From: Cohnella pontilimi
Lineage (GTDB): Bacteria; Bacillota; Bacilli; Paenibacillales; Paenibacillaceae
Assembly: GCF_005049045.1 (NCBI RefSeq)
Contig: NZ_SUPK01000002.1
Span: forward strand, 248,001 to 312,000
Reading direction: 5' to 3'
DNA length: 64,000 bases
The notes under the pieces are model-generated. The model was given only the letters and a program-made list of their open reading frames with translations. It was not told the DNA's origin and did not search any database. The position numbers were made by a program, and so were the translations under genes. This document shows positions 15,656 through 24,086 of this stretch, piece by piece (position 1 is the first letter of the stretch; each line of letters starts with the position of its first letter).

Positions 15656-16531
15656 TCACACCTCATCGAAGCGAGTCAATTTTCTTACCGCCATCGTAAT
15701 CAGCAACGTGAACAGGACGACGAAAAAGCTGGCGGCGGCCGCCACGCCGATACGAATTTCCATGATCCCCTTCTGGTAGGTGTACATCATCAACACATCG
15801 ACTTTTCTTGCAATCGCGGGGTTCCGCATAACAAAAACCTGATCGAAGATGCGAAAAATACCCATTGTATTCAGCAGAATGACGACCTTCATTGTGTTCA
15901 TCAGCTGAGGTACTGTAACAAATCGAACTTGCTGCCAACGGGTAGCTCCGTCCATTCGTGCAGCCTCATACAACGAAGGATTGATCCCCACAATGCCGGC
16001 CAGAAATAAAATGCAGTTGTATCCCATGTCCTTCCAAACGGCGGATCCGATCATAATGCTGCGTGCCCACGATTCTTGGGACAAGAAATGAATGGGTGAA
16101 TGTCCTGTCAGCTTTACGAGCAGCAAATTGACGAGACCGGTGTCGGGGGAGAGCAGAAAGATCCAAATCCCTCCGACAACGACCCAGGACAGCAAATGGG
16201 GAATGTATAAAATCATTTGCGCTGTTTTCTTATACCAATTTTGCAGCACCTCGTTCAAAGAAAGGGCCAGAATCAGCGGAGCAAGAAAACCGCAAATCAT
16301 AATGCCTGCCCCGATCCACAATGTGTTCCAGAATGACCGCCAAAACATCGGATCATGCAGCACCGTCTCAAAGTTGTGGAAACCGATGTAAGGACGGTTG
16401 CCCATCAGCCTGTAATCCTGAAAGCTTACTTGCAGCCCTTTAACCAGCGGGTAATATGCGAACAGGATGAAGTAGGCGACGACAGGCACCATCATGAGGT
16501 AGAGCACCGCATGCTTCCTTATCGCATTCAT
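15656..16531 (-). CDS. Carbohydrate-type ABC importer permease (UgpA/LplB family)
   Basis: 291 residues with six spans and an EAA loop, LYEAARMDGATRWQQ. N-terminal MNAIRKHAVLYLMMVPVVAY is typical of LplB/UgpA permeases; the frame continues upstream to a GTG lacking a ribosome site, so the ATG at 16531 is preferred. It forms a heterodimeric channel with the next gene product. Separated from the receptor gene by a GC-rich hairpin that could set the receptor-to-permease expression ratio. Confidence 0.87.
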   Translation of the reverse strand: MNAIRKHAVLYLMMVPVVAYFILFAYYPLVKGLQVSFQDYRLMGNRPYIGFHNFETVLHDPMFWRSFWNTLWIGAGIMICGFLAPLILALSLNEVLQNWYKKTAQMILYIPHLLSWVVVGGIWIFLLSPDTGLVNLLLVKLTGHSPIHFLSQESWARSIMIGSAVWKDMGYNCILFLAGIVGINPSLYEAARMDGATRWQQVRFVTVPQLMNTMKVVILLNTMGIFRIFDQVFVMRNPAIARKVDVLMMYTYQKGIMEIRIGVAAAASFFVVLFTLLITMAVRKLTRFDEV

Positions 16532-16569
16532 GTTTTCATCACGTCCCTGTCGTCCGGCAGACGAAAACA

Positions 16570-16596
16570 CGAGCGGGGAAAACTGTCCCCCGCCCG
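16570..16596 (-). other. Intercistronic GC-rich hairpin between receptor and permease genes
   Basis: CGAGCGGGG (16570-16578) pairs, with one mismatch, with CCCCGCCCG (16588-16596). Such hairpins after ABC receptor genes commonly stabilise the upstream message or cause partial termination; there is no T-run of note. Confidence 0.5.
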
Positions 16597-16619
16597 CTGA
16601 TATCGTCCGGCAGCTTGGA

Positions 16620-18077
16620 TTAGTCGATCAGATTGGCGGCTTTTAATTCTTTCTGCATAGCGGCAACGGCATCTTTGGCCGGCATTTGGCCGGACATGGC
16701 TTTCAAGGCGTAATTTTGCAAAATTTTCTCGGCGTCCGGCCAACCCGGTAAAGCGAGCTCCAACGTCGCGTATTTCGTCGCCAAATCCTGCGCTTCTTGC
16801 ACGCCTGGAAGCTTTCCGAATGGCGGCTCTACTTTCGTGTTGTACCAGAACGGAACGCCGTGGTCCAAATTGTGCGCTTTACCGTTTTCGGTCAGCGTAT
16901 AGGTTCCGTTGCTTACGGTGTAGTCCTCGCCCTCGATACCCAAGCTGCCCAGAATTATGCCTTCCTGGCTGTGCCAGAACTCTAGAAACTTCTTTGCCGC
17001 TTCCGGATGTTCGGCATTGGCCGGGATGAACCAGAAATCCGGGTCGCCGCGGCGCATCAGAATCGTGCCGTCCGGACCGGGAATACTCTCGATGCCCTTG
17101 GCCACAAACTTCGTGTTCGGATCTTCCTGCTTCTTCAAGTTGTTGAACATACCTACCCAAGCGTCCCAGTAAGTGACCATTCCCACGCGGTCAGTAAGGA
17201 ACAAATTGCGCATTTTGGCGGTATCGTTCGTCACGAAGTTCGGGTCCATGATGCCTTCCTTGACCAGTTTGGCAAACCATTCATACATCGGAATCGCCGC
17301 ATCGGTCGCGTAGGGGATCGTCCGTTTCCCATCCTTCATGACATAGCGGGCCTTCAATCCGGCTGCGCTCATGATGCCTTGGATTTCATACAGACCCGCC
17401 GTGCTGAGGCCGTACGTGTCAGCCTTACCATTTTCGTCCGGATCCTTTTCTTTGAACGCCTTCAGTACTTTATACAGTTCATCCAGCGTCTTCGGCTGCT
17501 GCAACCCCAGCTTATCCATCCAATCCTGCCGCACGATCGGCATAGTAGCACCTTGGAATTTGGAGAAAACACCGTAGATTTTGCCGTCTTCGGTCTTCAG
17601 CAAATCCCATTCTGCAGAAGGAATGACGGCCGGGTCGGACAGCATCGATGACGAGGTGACGAAATCCGTCAAATCCGTGACGACCCCTTGGCTGATGAAA
17701 TTCCTGAATTTGGCGAGGTCGCTGATTTCCATTAAATCGTATTTTTCGCCCGAGCTGAGCGCCGTGAGCTGCTTTTGGTCGTAGTCGCTTGCGGGCTTCT
17801 CAAGCGTTACTTCGAAACCGGTGCGCTTGCTGAGTTCTTGTTGGAACAGCGCAGTTTCTTCCGGCGTTTTGCCGCCTACGTTGGCAGCCAAGATGCGCAG
17901 CTTCTCGGGTTGTGCGCTGGGTTCCGCAGAGGACCCTGCCTCCGTGCCGGTTGGTGACGGTGCCGCTGGGGACGGCGAGGCGTCGGAATTGTTATTCTTG
18001 CTGCTGTTGCTGCATGCGGACAAAAGAATCGTTACGGCGAAAATCGCTGACAACAATGCCGTAAATTTCACTTTCAT
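16620..18077 (-). CDS. Extracellular solute-binding lipoprotein (family 1, LplA-like)
   Basis: 485 residues. Lipoprotein signal peptide with lipobox LLSAC at about residues 18-22, then a Ser/Asn/Pro-rich linker (to about 57) and a two-lobed binding domain with ILAANVGGKTPEETALFQQE, DKLGLQQPKTLDELYKVLKA and FWFIPANAEHPEAAKKFLEF, as in LplA-type receptors for oligosaccharides or modified sugars. It is tethered to the outer face of the membrane and delivers substrate to the two downstream permeases. Fourteen bases follow the LacI gene stop, showing co-transcription with the regulator. Ligand not deducible. Confidence 0.88.
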   Translation of the reverse strand: MKVKFTALLSAIFAVTILLSACSNSSKNNNSDASPSPAAPSPTGTEAGSSAEPSAQPEKLRILAANVGGKTPEETALFQQELSKRTGFEVTLEKPASDYDQKQLTALSSGEKYDLMEISDLAKFRNFISQGVVTDLTDFVTSSSMLSDPAVIPSAEWDLLKTEDGKIYGVFSKFQGATMPIVRQDWMDKLGLQQPKTLDELYKVLKAFKEKDPDENGKADTYGLSTAGLYEIQGIMSAAGLKARYVMKDGKRTIPYATDAAIPMYEWFAKLVKEGIMDPNFVTNDTAKMRNLFLTDRVGMVTYWDAWVGMFNNLKKQEDPNTKFVAKGIESIPGPDGTILMRRGDPDFWFIPANAEHPEAAKKFLEFWHSQEGIILGSLGIEGEDYTVSNGTYTLTENGKAHNLDHGVPFWYNTKVEPPFGKLPGVQEAQDLATKYATLELALPGWPDAEKILQNYALKAMSGQMPAKDAVAAMQKELKAANLID

Positions 18078-18091
18078 GTGCGAAGGCCTCC

Positions 18092-19126
18092 CTATTTCAT
18101 GAAAGTTTTCCGTTGCGTACAGGAACTCCGGATGACCATTTCCGTCGGTACGATTGCTCGTTTGACGGTTTTCGTTTCTTTGGACAGCTGCTCAAGCAGG
18201 ATAACCGCCGCTTCTCTCCCCAACTGTTCAGCATGCAGACGAACCCCTGTGAGAGGAGGAGTGAACTCGGGAGAATACGTCGAATCGTCGCTGAAAGCGT
18301 ATACAGAAAGTTGATCGGGTATCGTCATACCCAGGTGTTCCGCCGCTTTGTACACGCCCAGGGCCATCGTGTCGGTATCTGCGATCACGGCGGTGATCTC
18401 CGGCATCTCTTGCAGCGCCTTCATCGTCGTTTCGTACCCGAATTCATTCGACGGACGATAAATATCCGGTTTGAATACGATCTGCTGATGCGTTTCGGGA
18501 ATGCCGGCTTCCCGGCAAGCGCTGCGAAATCCGAGCTCGCGATCTCCGGCCACAGTCCGGTGCTTAGGCGCGTTAAGAAATAAAAGATTGCGGTGTCCGA
18601 GTTCCAGCAAGTAACGCGTGATCTGTTCTGTCATGCCCACATTGTCGTTATCTACATAAGAAACTTTGCTTTCGTATTGCGACGACGGTCTGCCGACCAG
18701 CACGATCGGCACCTGTCCATGAATCCGTTCCATAATCCGCGGATCTTCGTTTTCGGGATCGAGCATGATTTCTCCGTCGACAGGATCCGATACCCAGTGC
18801 TCAACCTGGCTCAAGTAAGAAGGCGGGAGCGAATTGACGAGCAGACGGTATCCATGCCGGTAGCAAACCCCTAGCACACCATTCATCAGCGAAAGATGGA
18901 ATTGGCTGAATTTGAACTGCTCGCCTGGGATATTCAGGCCGAGAATCTTAGTTGATTTGTTCGCCAGACTGCGGGCCCAGTAATTCGGCTTGTAGTTCAA
19001 CTCCTTCGCCGCGGCCAGCACGCGTTCCGACACTTCTTTGCTGATCGGGCGCTTCTTGCTGAACACGCTCGATACGGTTCCTTTCGAAACGCCGGACGCT
19101 TTCGCTACATCCTCAATGGTGGACAT
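18092..19126 (-). CDS. LacI/GalR family transcriptional regulator of the ABC-PHP operon
   Basis: 344 residues. The N-terminal HTH (IEDVAKASGVSKGTVSSVFS) and hinge (NYKPNYWARSLANKSTKILG) are standard LacI features; the effector-binding periplasmic-binding-like domain follows with ILLEQLSKETKTVKRAIVPT near the end. The hinge leucine-alanine-like LANK pair fits insertion into the minor groove of a CG-centred palindrome, and two such palindromes lie upstream. It is the first gene of the operon, suggesting autoregulation. Effector is probably the imported compound. Confidence 0.9.
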   Translation of the reverse strand: MSTIEDVAKASGVSKGTVSSVFSKKRPISKEVSERVLAAAKELNYKPNYWARSLANKSTKILGLNIPGEQFKFSQFHLSLMNGVLGVCYRHGYRLLVNSLPPSYLSQVEHWVSDPVDGEIMLDPENEDPRIMERIHGQVPIVLVGRPSSQYESKVSYVDNDNVGMTEQITRYLLELGHRNLLFLNAPKHRTVAGDRELGFRSACREAGIPETHQQIVFKPDIYRPSNEFGYETTMKALQEMPEITAVIADTDTMALGVYKAAEHLGMTIPDQLSVYAFSDDSTYSPEFTPPLTGVRLHAEQLGREAAVILLEQLSKETKTVKRAIVPTEMVIRSSCTQRKTFMK

Positions 19127-19153
19127 GGGCAGGCAAACCTTTCGATAAAGTGT

Positions 19154-19165
19154 TAAAGCGGTTTG
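19154..19165. promoter_or_regulatory. Proximal LacI-type operator candidate
   Basis: TAAAGCGGTTTG, an imperfect copy of the distal palindrome TAAACCGGTTTA, 28 bases upstream of the LacI gene start. Central CG and flanking AAA/TTT fit LacI-family sites. Confidence 0.5.
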
Positions 19166-19253
19166 ACAAAGCGATCACCCTTCAACTGTTTTTTGCTTGC
19201 GGTCCCCCCCTCCAAAACAACCATTTGTTTCGTTATGCGTGCTGAATCGAGAT

Positions 19254-19265
19254 TAAACCGGTTTA
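19254..19265. promoter_or_regulatory. Distal LacI-type operator candidate
   Basis: Perfect 12-bp palindrome TAAACCGGTTTA with central CG, exactly 100 bp from the proximal site, 128 bases upstream of the LacI gene start. I found no fully convincing promoter between the two sites. Confidence 0.6.
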
Positions 19266-19322
19266 CTATTACGGGTATTATCAAGGTGTTTGTTTTATGT
19301 AAAGAAATGATGCAAACAAATA

Positions 19323-19372
19323 AAGACCCTGGAGAACGGCACTTTTCAGGAAAGTGTCCGATTCCAAGGTCC
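19323..19372 (-). terminator. Terminator of the DUF2642-like gene
   Basis: GACCCTGGA (19325-19333) pairs with TCCAAGGTC (19363-19371) and inner CACTTT with AAAGTG; followed on the minus strand by TTTATTTGTTTG. Confidence 0.65.
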
Positions 19373-19388
19373 AGAAGCGAAGAGCTCT

Positions 19389-20060
19389 TCACCGCGACAA
19401 GTTTAGGAAGCTTACCAATTTCAGATGCTGGATATTCCAATGAACCGTGCTTTGATCCGCTGTGACCAATTCCGCCGTGTTGTTATCGATATTCTTTAAA
19501 CAACCGATTTTGTCCGGCTCGTGGCCGAGATCGAAAACGACGATTTGCCCCTTCATTTTCTTCAATGTTTCTTCAAAACTGTTGGCCAGCTTTAATGAGG
19601 ATGGCTGTGCAGGCAGAACGTCAGGAGTTAATGAATATGGGGCGTGATTTTCCGGATAAGGGATGAGCCATTTCATATGAAGCATCGGAACAAATAAAGT
19701 ACGGTGAACTGGAGAATGAAGCACAAAATAGTTGCTCATGACATTCGTTACGTAACCGTAGACGGATTGATGGCCGGTCACGATTTGAACGAACATGCCT
19801 CGGGCTTTCATTAATATTTTCCGGTAAGACAGCTCACTTTCTTTGTTCAATTGCCTCTGCGCCGTTTCATTCATCGAAATTTCCGCGGTACTGTTCAACT
19901 TCATCTTTAGAATATGGACGTAAGGAATATAAACGTATTGGCTTCCGTCATAGATGACCACCACGTCGAGACCGTAATCAATGAGGATGCCGACCCATTC
20001 GATATTGCCTGATATATGCAGTTCAACCGGGTTTCCGATCATGCTGCTTAAGAGCTCCAA
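19389..20060 (-). CDS. Triple-repeat DUF2642-like (Sm-fold-like) protein
   Basis: 223 residues with three tandem copies of the same beta-rich unit: residues about 7-52 (GNPVELHISGNIEWVGILID, then VVVIYDG and VYIPYVHI), about 85-135 (GMFVQIVTGHQSVYGYVTNV, then NYFVLHS and LFVPMLHM) and about 168-215 (GQIVVFDLGHEPDKIGCLKN, then TAELVTA and HWNIQHLKLV). Each has the pattern of DUF2642, a small family in spore-forming Bacillales including spore-coat-associated proteins. A spore or surface role is possible but inferred. The TTG start at 20060 is supported by GGGAGGTC 8 bases upstream. Divergent from the histidine kinase gene. Confidence 0.68.
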   Translation of the reverse strand: MELLSSMIGNPVELHISGNIEWVGILIDYGLDVVVIYDGSQYVYIPYVHILKMKLNSTAEISMNETAQRQLNKESELSYRKILMKARGMFVQIVTGHQSVYGYVTNVMSNYFVLHSPVHRTLFVPMLHMKWLIPYPENHAPYSLTPDVLPAQPSSLKLANSFEETLKKMKGQIVVFDLGHEPDKIGCLKNIDNNTAELVTADQSTVHWNIQHLKLVSFLNLSR

Positions 20061-20293
20061 GGCCCTGACCTCCCTTGCATGGGATGCACTTTACGAAAAC
20101 ATAATTCCACGAATCACCACGATGGCATACCTTTGCCCTGCATGGTAAAGTTCACTCCCACTATATGCGGCCAATAGATGGCTCGATTGAAGCGAAGGCC
20201 TAAACTTTGAAATTCCCGCGATTAAGGGAGAAGGGATTTGGCCGTCGATCTCGAATCCACTCTTATTCTCTACGCAAAGGCTGGGACAAGCAT

Positions 20294-21466
20294 ATGTCTG
20301 CAGATGACCGTTACCTGCTTCGCAATCAACTTATGGATGCCATCCCCACGATTCTGGAAACTCATTTTCGTTCCGTTTCCGAACAGAGCCAAGAAAATGA
20401 ATTGTTCGTCGCTGCGAACCGATTGATTCTTGAACCCCACTTCGAAAATATGATCGCGGGTATCGTGGACGCTTTATTTCTAGACCTTTCCGAGTATCGC
20501 CGGTATCTGGAAACCATAGCGAATGAAGGCTTCCAAGAAGGAGTCATCTCGGTTCAAATGCTCGGACGGAACGTCGCACTTATGCTGGAATTAAGCCAAA
20601 ATCTGCACACGACCATTCAACATCGGCTGTTCGCCGTGATCGAAGAAACCGTGGACGAATCCACGGTTCGTCTCATGTTGTACGAGCGAGTGGTCATGTG
20701 CTGCTGGTCCCGATTTACCGCATTTTCCCGCAGTTATTTTGTCGCTATGGATCAAAAAATCGATTATCTGCATGCCCAAAAAGTGTCGGTCATGGGACAT
20801 ATGGCGGCAGGTATGGCGCATGAAATTCGGAATCCTCTTGCCTCCATCAAAGGATTTGCCCAGCTGCTCAAAAACAAATTGCAGCAGCCTGGTGCCAATA
20901 TCGACGAAATGGCACAGTATCTCAATTATTGTATCGACGAAGTCGATTCGATCAACGGCATTGTATCCAGCTTTCTTCTTCTCGCCCGAAAAAATGAAAC
21001 CCCGATGAACAAAGAAACCGCGGTGAACCTGAAAGAGGTGGTGGAGCGGGTTACCGTGATTACTAGACAGATGGCGGCCGACCGCGATATTACGCTTACC
21101 GTTCGGATTCCGAACGAAAACCTGGCGGTGCTGGGGATTGCGTCCCAGTTAGAACAAGTGTGCCTGAACATTGTGAATAACGGCATGGATGCGGTATCCA
21201 AGGGGGGCCATATTGAAATTGCAATCGAGCTCGATCCTTCTTCCCGGCATATCATTCTCTGTTTCCGCGACAATGGCCAAGGGATGACGAAGGACATTAT
21301 CGACCGTGTCTTCGATCCTTTTTTTACAACGAAAACAACCGGGACAGGGATCGGCCTTGCGATTTGCAAGGAAATCGTCGAACAGCATCATGGAACAATA
21401 GCAGTTGAATCAGAGGCTGGCGTCGGAACGTGCGTCAAAATCAACATGCCGAAACATTCCGGCTGA
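20294..21466 (+). CDS. Orphan soluble sensor histidine kinase (sporulation-kinase type)
   Basis: 390 residues from the ATG at 20294. Residues about 1-165 form a helical, non-membrane sensory region; then the phospho-acceptor helix GMAHEIRNPLASIKGFAQLL and a HATPase_c domain with NIVNNGMDAVSKGG (N box), CFRDNGQGMTKDIID (G1), VFDPFFTTKTTGTGIGLAI (F and G2). The histidine box matches the Kin-type kinases that feed Spo0F/Spo0A in Bacillales. No response regulator gene is adjacent, which fits a phosphorelay kinase. The frame opens at a TTG at 20207, but the first strong initiation is uncertain; the ATG has AAAGG at longer spacing. Cytoplasmic. Confidence 0.82.
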   Translation: MSADDRYLLRNQLMDAIPTILETHFRSVSEQSQENELFVAANRLILEPHFENMIAGIVDALFLDLSEYRRYLETIANEGFQEGVISVQMLGRNVALMLELSQNLHTTIQHRLFAVIEETVDESTVRLMLYERVVMCCWSRFTAFSRSYFVAMDQKIDYLHAQKVSVMGHMAAGMAHEIRNPLASIKGFAQLLKNKLQQPGANIDEMAQYLNYCIDEVDSINGIVSSFLLLARKNETPMNKETAVNLKEVVERVTVITRQMAADRDITLTVRIPNENLAVLGIASQLEQVCLNIVNNGMDAVSKGGHIEIAIELDPSSRHIILCFRDNGQGMTKDIIDRVFDPFFTTKTTGTGIGLAICKEIVEQHHGTIAVESEAGVGTCVKINMPKHSG

Positions 21467-21556
21467 CTTGGTGCAACCTTTTCCAGATCTCGTGCGTCAC
21501 AGAGGACGACAGCGGTAAAACTTCCGCAAATACTTAAGATGAGGAGGATATTTACG

Positions 21557-22576
21557 ATGAAATGGCTGAAAAGCAAACCGCTCATGCTGCTGCTTCTCAT
21601 CGCGTCTCTGTGCCTGTCGCTGGCCGGATCGGCGTATGCGTTCAGCGATGTGGGCAAAGATCCGGAAAAGGCTTCGATCGAGCAGTTGGAGAAGATGGGG
21701 GTGATTTCGGGGGACGGTAAAGGGAAATTCGCGCCGGGAAAAGCGATGAACGTGGCGAGTGCGGTAACGCTCATCGTGAAAGGGCTGGACCTGAATATCG
21801 ACAACTTGAGGTTCATCAAGGCGCCGGAAGCCAGCGATTACTTCACCCAGGTGCCGAACAAAGCCTGGTATGCCCAAGCATTCGTCATTGCCCATCTTAA
21901 CGGCTTGGATCTGCCGAAAAATATGGATCCGAAAGCCAATGCCACGCGTGAGCAGTTCACCTACTGGCTGTACAAGGCGATTTTGACAAAAGGAGAATAC
22001 GCTTGGATCCAGATGTACATGACTTTCAATGACGAAAAATCGGTGAATCCTGCTTATATGGAAGCCGTTCAGAGACTGCTGATATCCAAAATCGCCAAGC
22101 TGGACGCGAAAGAGAATTTCCGTCCTAAAGCTGCGATCTCACGCAGCGAAGCGGCCGGCATGGTTCACCGAGCCATCCAGTTCGTCGCGAACACGCAGCC
22201 GATTCCGCCTGTGAATCCGGAGACAACGGTTTTGAGCGATATCAAATTAACTACGGAAAAAGTGAGCGACGACCTTCTGAAGGTGACGGTCTCCGCTATG
22301 GCGCCACATCCGGGCTATGGCATCGACATCTCGAGCATCCGTTTCATCGGCGATCAAGCGATCGTGAATTACCGCCTGATTTTGCCGGACCCGGCGGCCT
22401 TCTATCCGCAGGTCATCACCGAGGTGAAAGCTTCGGCCTACGTCTCCTCCAAATATAAGCCCGTGCTCGGCGAACAAGAGCCGGCTGAGACAGCTTTGAC
22501 GAAGCACCCGATTCGCAATCCGGATGGAACGTCGGGCGGGACAGGCACGACAGACGGATCTCCTTCCGGTAAATAA
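21557..22576 (+). CDS. Secreted S-layer homology (SLH) domain protein
   Basis: 339 residues. Signal peptide (MKWLKSKPLMLLLLIASLCL, cleavage after SAYA), followed by SLH-like repeats: AFSDVGKDPEKASIEQLEKM with GVISGDGKGKFAPGKAMN, then a second at about 95-150 and a third with LLISKIAKLDAKENFRPKAA and ISRSEAAGMVHRA. SLH units bind pyruvylated secondary cell-wall polymers. The C-terminal domain (about 220-310, LSDIKLTTEKVSDDLLKVTV then GYGIDISSIRF) resembles the protease-complex-inhibitor-like domain common in Paenibacillus; the end is Gly/Thr/Ser-rich. ATG at 21557 chosen for GAGGAGGATA upstream. Confidence 0.83.
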   Translation: MKWLKSKPLMLLLLIASLCLSLAGSAYAFSDVGKDPEKASIEQLEKMGVISGDGKGKFAPGKAMNVASAVTLIVKGLDLNIDNLRFIKAPEASDYFTQVPNKAWYAQAFVIAHLNGLDLPKNMDPKANATREQFTYWLYKAILTKGEYAWIQMYMTFNDEKSVNPAYMEAVQRLLISKIAKLDAKENFRPKAAISRSEAAGMVHRAIQFVANTQPIPPVNPETTVLSDIKLTTEKVSDDLLKVTVSAMAPHPGYGIDISSIRFIGDQAIVNYRLILPDPAAFYPQVITEVKASAYVSSKYKPVLGEQEPAETALTKHPIRNPDGTSGGTGTTDGSPSGK

Positions 22577-22582
22577 GTGGAA

Positions 22583-23386
22583 TCATGGCGGAGGCGCAAA
22601 GCCTTCGACGCTAAAGCCTGTTGCCCCTTCCGGCAACAGGCTTTGCAATTGCCGCAGCAAGGCGTCCGCCGCTTCGGGCGTGTACCAATCGCTCCAGCCA
22701 GCCTGCTCGTATGCTTCCGGCATGCGGAGCGAACGGCTGCGCCTCCCTTCGCTGCCGTCGCCGCGGAAATAGTCGTCCACGATCACTCGGGGAGCAGTGC
22801 CGGCAAGCAGCTTGGCGAAGCCCGGTGAGTGCGGCAGCAGCGGGGATACCGCAATTTGTGTAGCGATTCCCGCTTCGCGCAATTGCGCTAGAGCCTTCAA
22901 ACGAGCCGCGAAAGGCGGAGCCGAAGGGGTTAACCGGCGGCGGACGTCCTCACGGTCGCTCTCCACCGTCATGCTGACGCGAACATGTCGCCCCAGCCGC
23001 TGCAAGACGTCGATGTCTCTGGCGACCAGCGGACTTCTGGTTTGCAGCAGCACAAAATCCGGCGGCTCGTCCGCCATCGCTTCCAGCAAGGTACGGCTGA
23101 GCTTCACGCTCGCCTCGAGCGGTTGATACGGGTCCGTCGCCGATGAGAAAAACACGGTGACGGACCCTTTGGCTTTCGCTTTGCGTAGTTCTGTCTGCAG
23201 CCGCTTCGGATCGCCTTTTTTAGGCTCCGCCCACGTGCCCCAAGGCTCTCCTCGGAAAAGAGCGACCGGCAGTCTGCGAACGTAGCAATAGGAACAGCCA
23301 AACGAGCAGCCGGTGTAAGGGTTCAGCGTATGCGTGTAACCCGATAAATAACCTGTAGCCGGCGTTAACCAGCGGGTGCCGCTCAT
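22583..23386 (-). CDS. SPL-family radical SAM protein
   Basis: 267 residues. The N-terminal TLNPYTGCSFGCSYCYVRR carries a Cys-x3-Cys-x2-Cys [4Fe-4S] motif in the context of the spore photoproduct lyase superfamily (COG1533), and VFFSSATDPYQPLEASVKLS is the conserved downstream block. It is shorter than true SplB and lacks the SplB N-terminal extension, so it belongs to the broad Rv2578c/SPL-like group of unknown substrate. SAM-dependent radical chemistry, perhaps DNA-related given that uracil-DNA glycosylase is encoded next upstream in the same transcript (17-base gap); that link is inference. Confidence 0.82.
   Translation of the reverse strand: MSGTRWLTPATGYLSGYTHTLNPYTGCSFGCSYCYVRRLPVALFRGEPWGTWAEPKKGDPKRLQTELRKAKAKGSVTVFFSSATDPYQPLEASVKLSRTLLEAMADEPPDFVLLQTRSPLVARDIDVLQRLGRHVRVSMTVESDREDVRRRLTPSAPPFAARLKALAQLREAGIATQIAVSPLLPHSPGFAKLLAGTAPRVIVDDYFRGDGSEGRRSRSLRMPEAYEQAGWSDWYTPEAADALLRQLQSLLPEGATGFSVEGFAPPP
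22613..22644 (+). terminator. Perfect hairpin inside the 3' end of the radical SAM gene
   Basis: AAAGCCTGTTGCC (22613-22625), loop CCTTCC, GGCAACAGGCTTT (22632-22644): a 13-bp perfect stem starting 37 bases after the SLH gene stop on the plus strand but lying within the last codons of the opposite gene. The T-tract is poor, so termination is plausible for the SLH transcript but not certain. Confidence 0.5.
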
Positions 23387-23402
23387 ACACCGGTCCTCCT
23401 AT

Positions 23403-24086
23403 TTAGGGCAAATCGGGAATTTGCCAGTCGATCCCGGTCTGTCCTGTAGATTCAAGAAATTCGTTCGCCTGGGAGAACGGACGGCTGCCGAAAAAGCCGT
23501 TATGCGCGGATAACGGGCTTGGATGTGCCGACTCAATGAGGAGATGACGGTCCGGTTGGATGAGCGCCGCCTTCTCCTGGGCATGTCTCCCCCATAACAG
23601 AAACACCGTCGGCCGTTCCCGCTGACCGAGTGCGGCGATGATGCGGTTCGTGAAATTCTCCCACCCCAGCTTGCGGTGAGAGTTCGGCTTCCCTTCCCGC
23701 ACGGTCAGCACCGCGTTGAGCAGTAGCACCCCTTGCTTCGCCCAGTGCTCCAGGCAGCCATGATTCGGAATTTTGCACCCCAGGTCGTTGTGTAATTCTT
23801 TGAAAATGTTTTGCAGAGACGGCGGTTTTCGGACTCCGGGTTGCACGGAAAAGCTCAACCCGTGGGCCTGACCCGCTCCATGATAAGGGTCTTGTCCGAG
23901 AATGACCGCCTTCACCTGCTCAAACGGCGTCCATTTCAGCGCCTGAAAAATGTGGCTTCTGTCCGGATAAACGGTATGCGTCCGGTACTCCTCTGCCAGC
24001 CGATCCATGAGCTCCTGATAATAGGGCTGCTGCATTTCCTCCTGCATCACTTGCTGCCAGTCGTTGGGCAGAACGGCCGGTATCAT
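23403..24086 (-). CDS. ung: Uracil-DNA glycosylase
   Basis: 227 residues, family 1 UDG with both signature motifs: VILGQDPYHGAGQAHGLSFS (catalytic Asp in GQDPYH) and ESAHPSPLSAHNGFFGSRPF (HPSPLSA minor-groove loop with catalytic His). Length matches bacterial Ung. Excises uracil from DNA in the base-excision pathway. The start ATG overlaps the stop of the upstream acetyltransferase gene by four bases (ATGA), implying translational coupling. Confidence 0.97.
   Translation of the reverse strand: MIPAVLPNDWQQVMQEEMQQPYYQELMDRLAEEYRTHTVYPDRSHIFQALKWTPFEQVKAVILGQDPYHGAGQAHGLSFSVQPGVRKPPSLQNIFKELHNDLGCKIPNHGCLEHWAKQGVLLLNAVLTVREGKPNSHRKLGWENFTNRIIAALGQRERPTVFLLWGRHAQEKAALIQPDRHLLIESAHPSPLSAHNGFFGSRPFSQANEFLESTGQTGIDWQIPDLP

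Noticed and set aside
19127..19388. Short frames between the LacI gene and the DUF2642-like gene
   Set aside because: They lack ribosome sites and overlap operators and the terminator.
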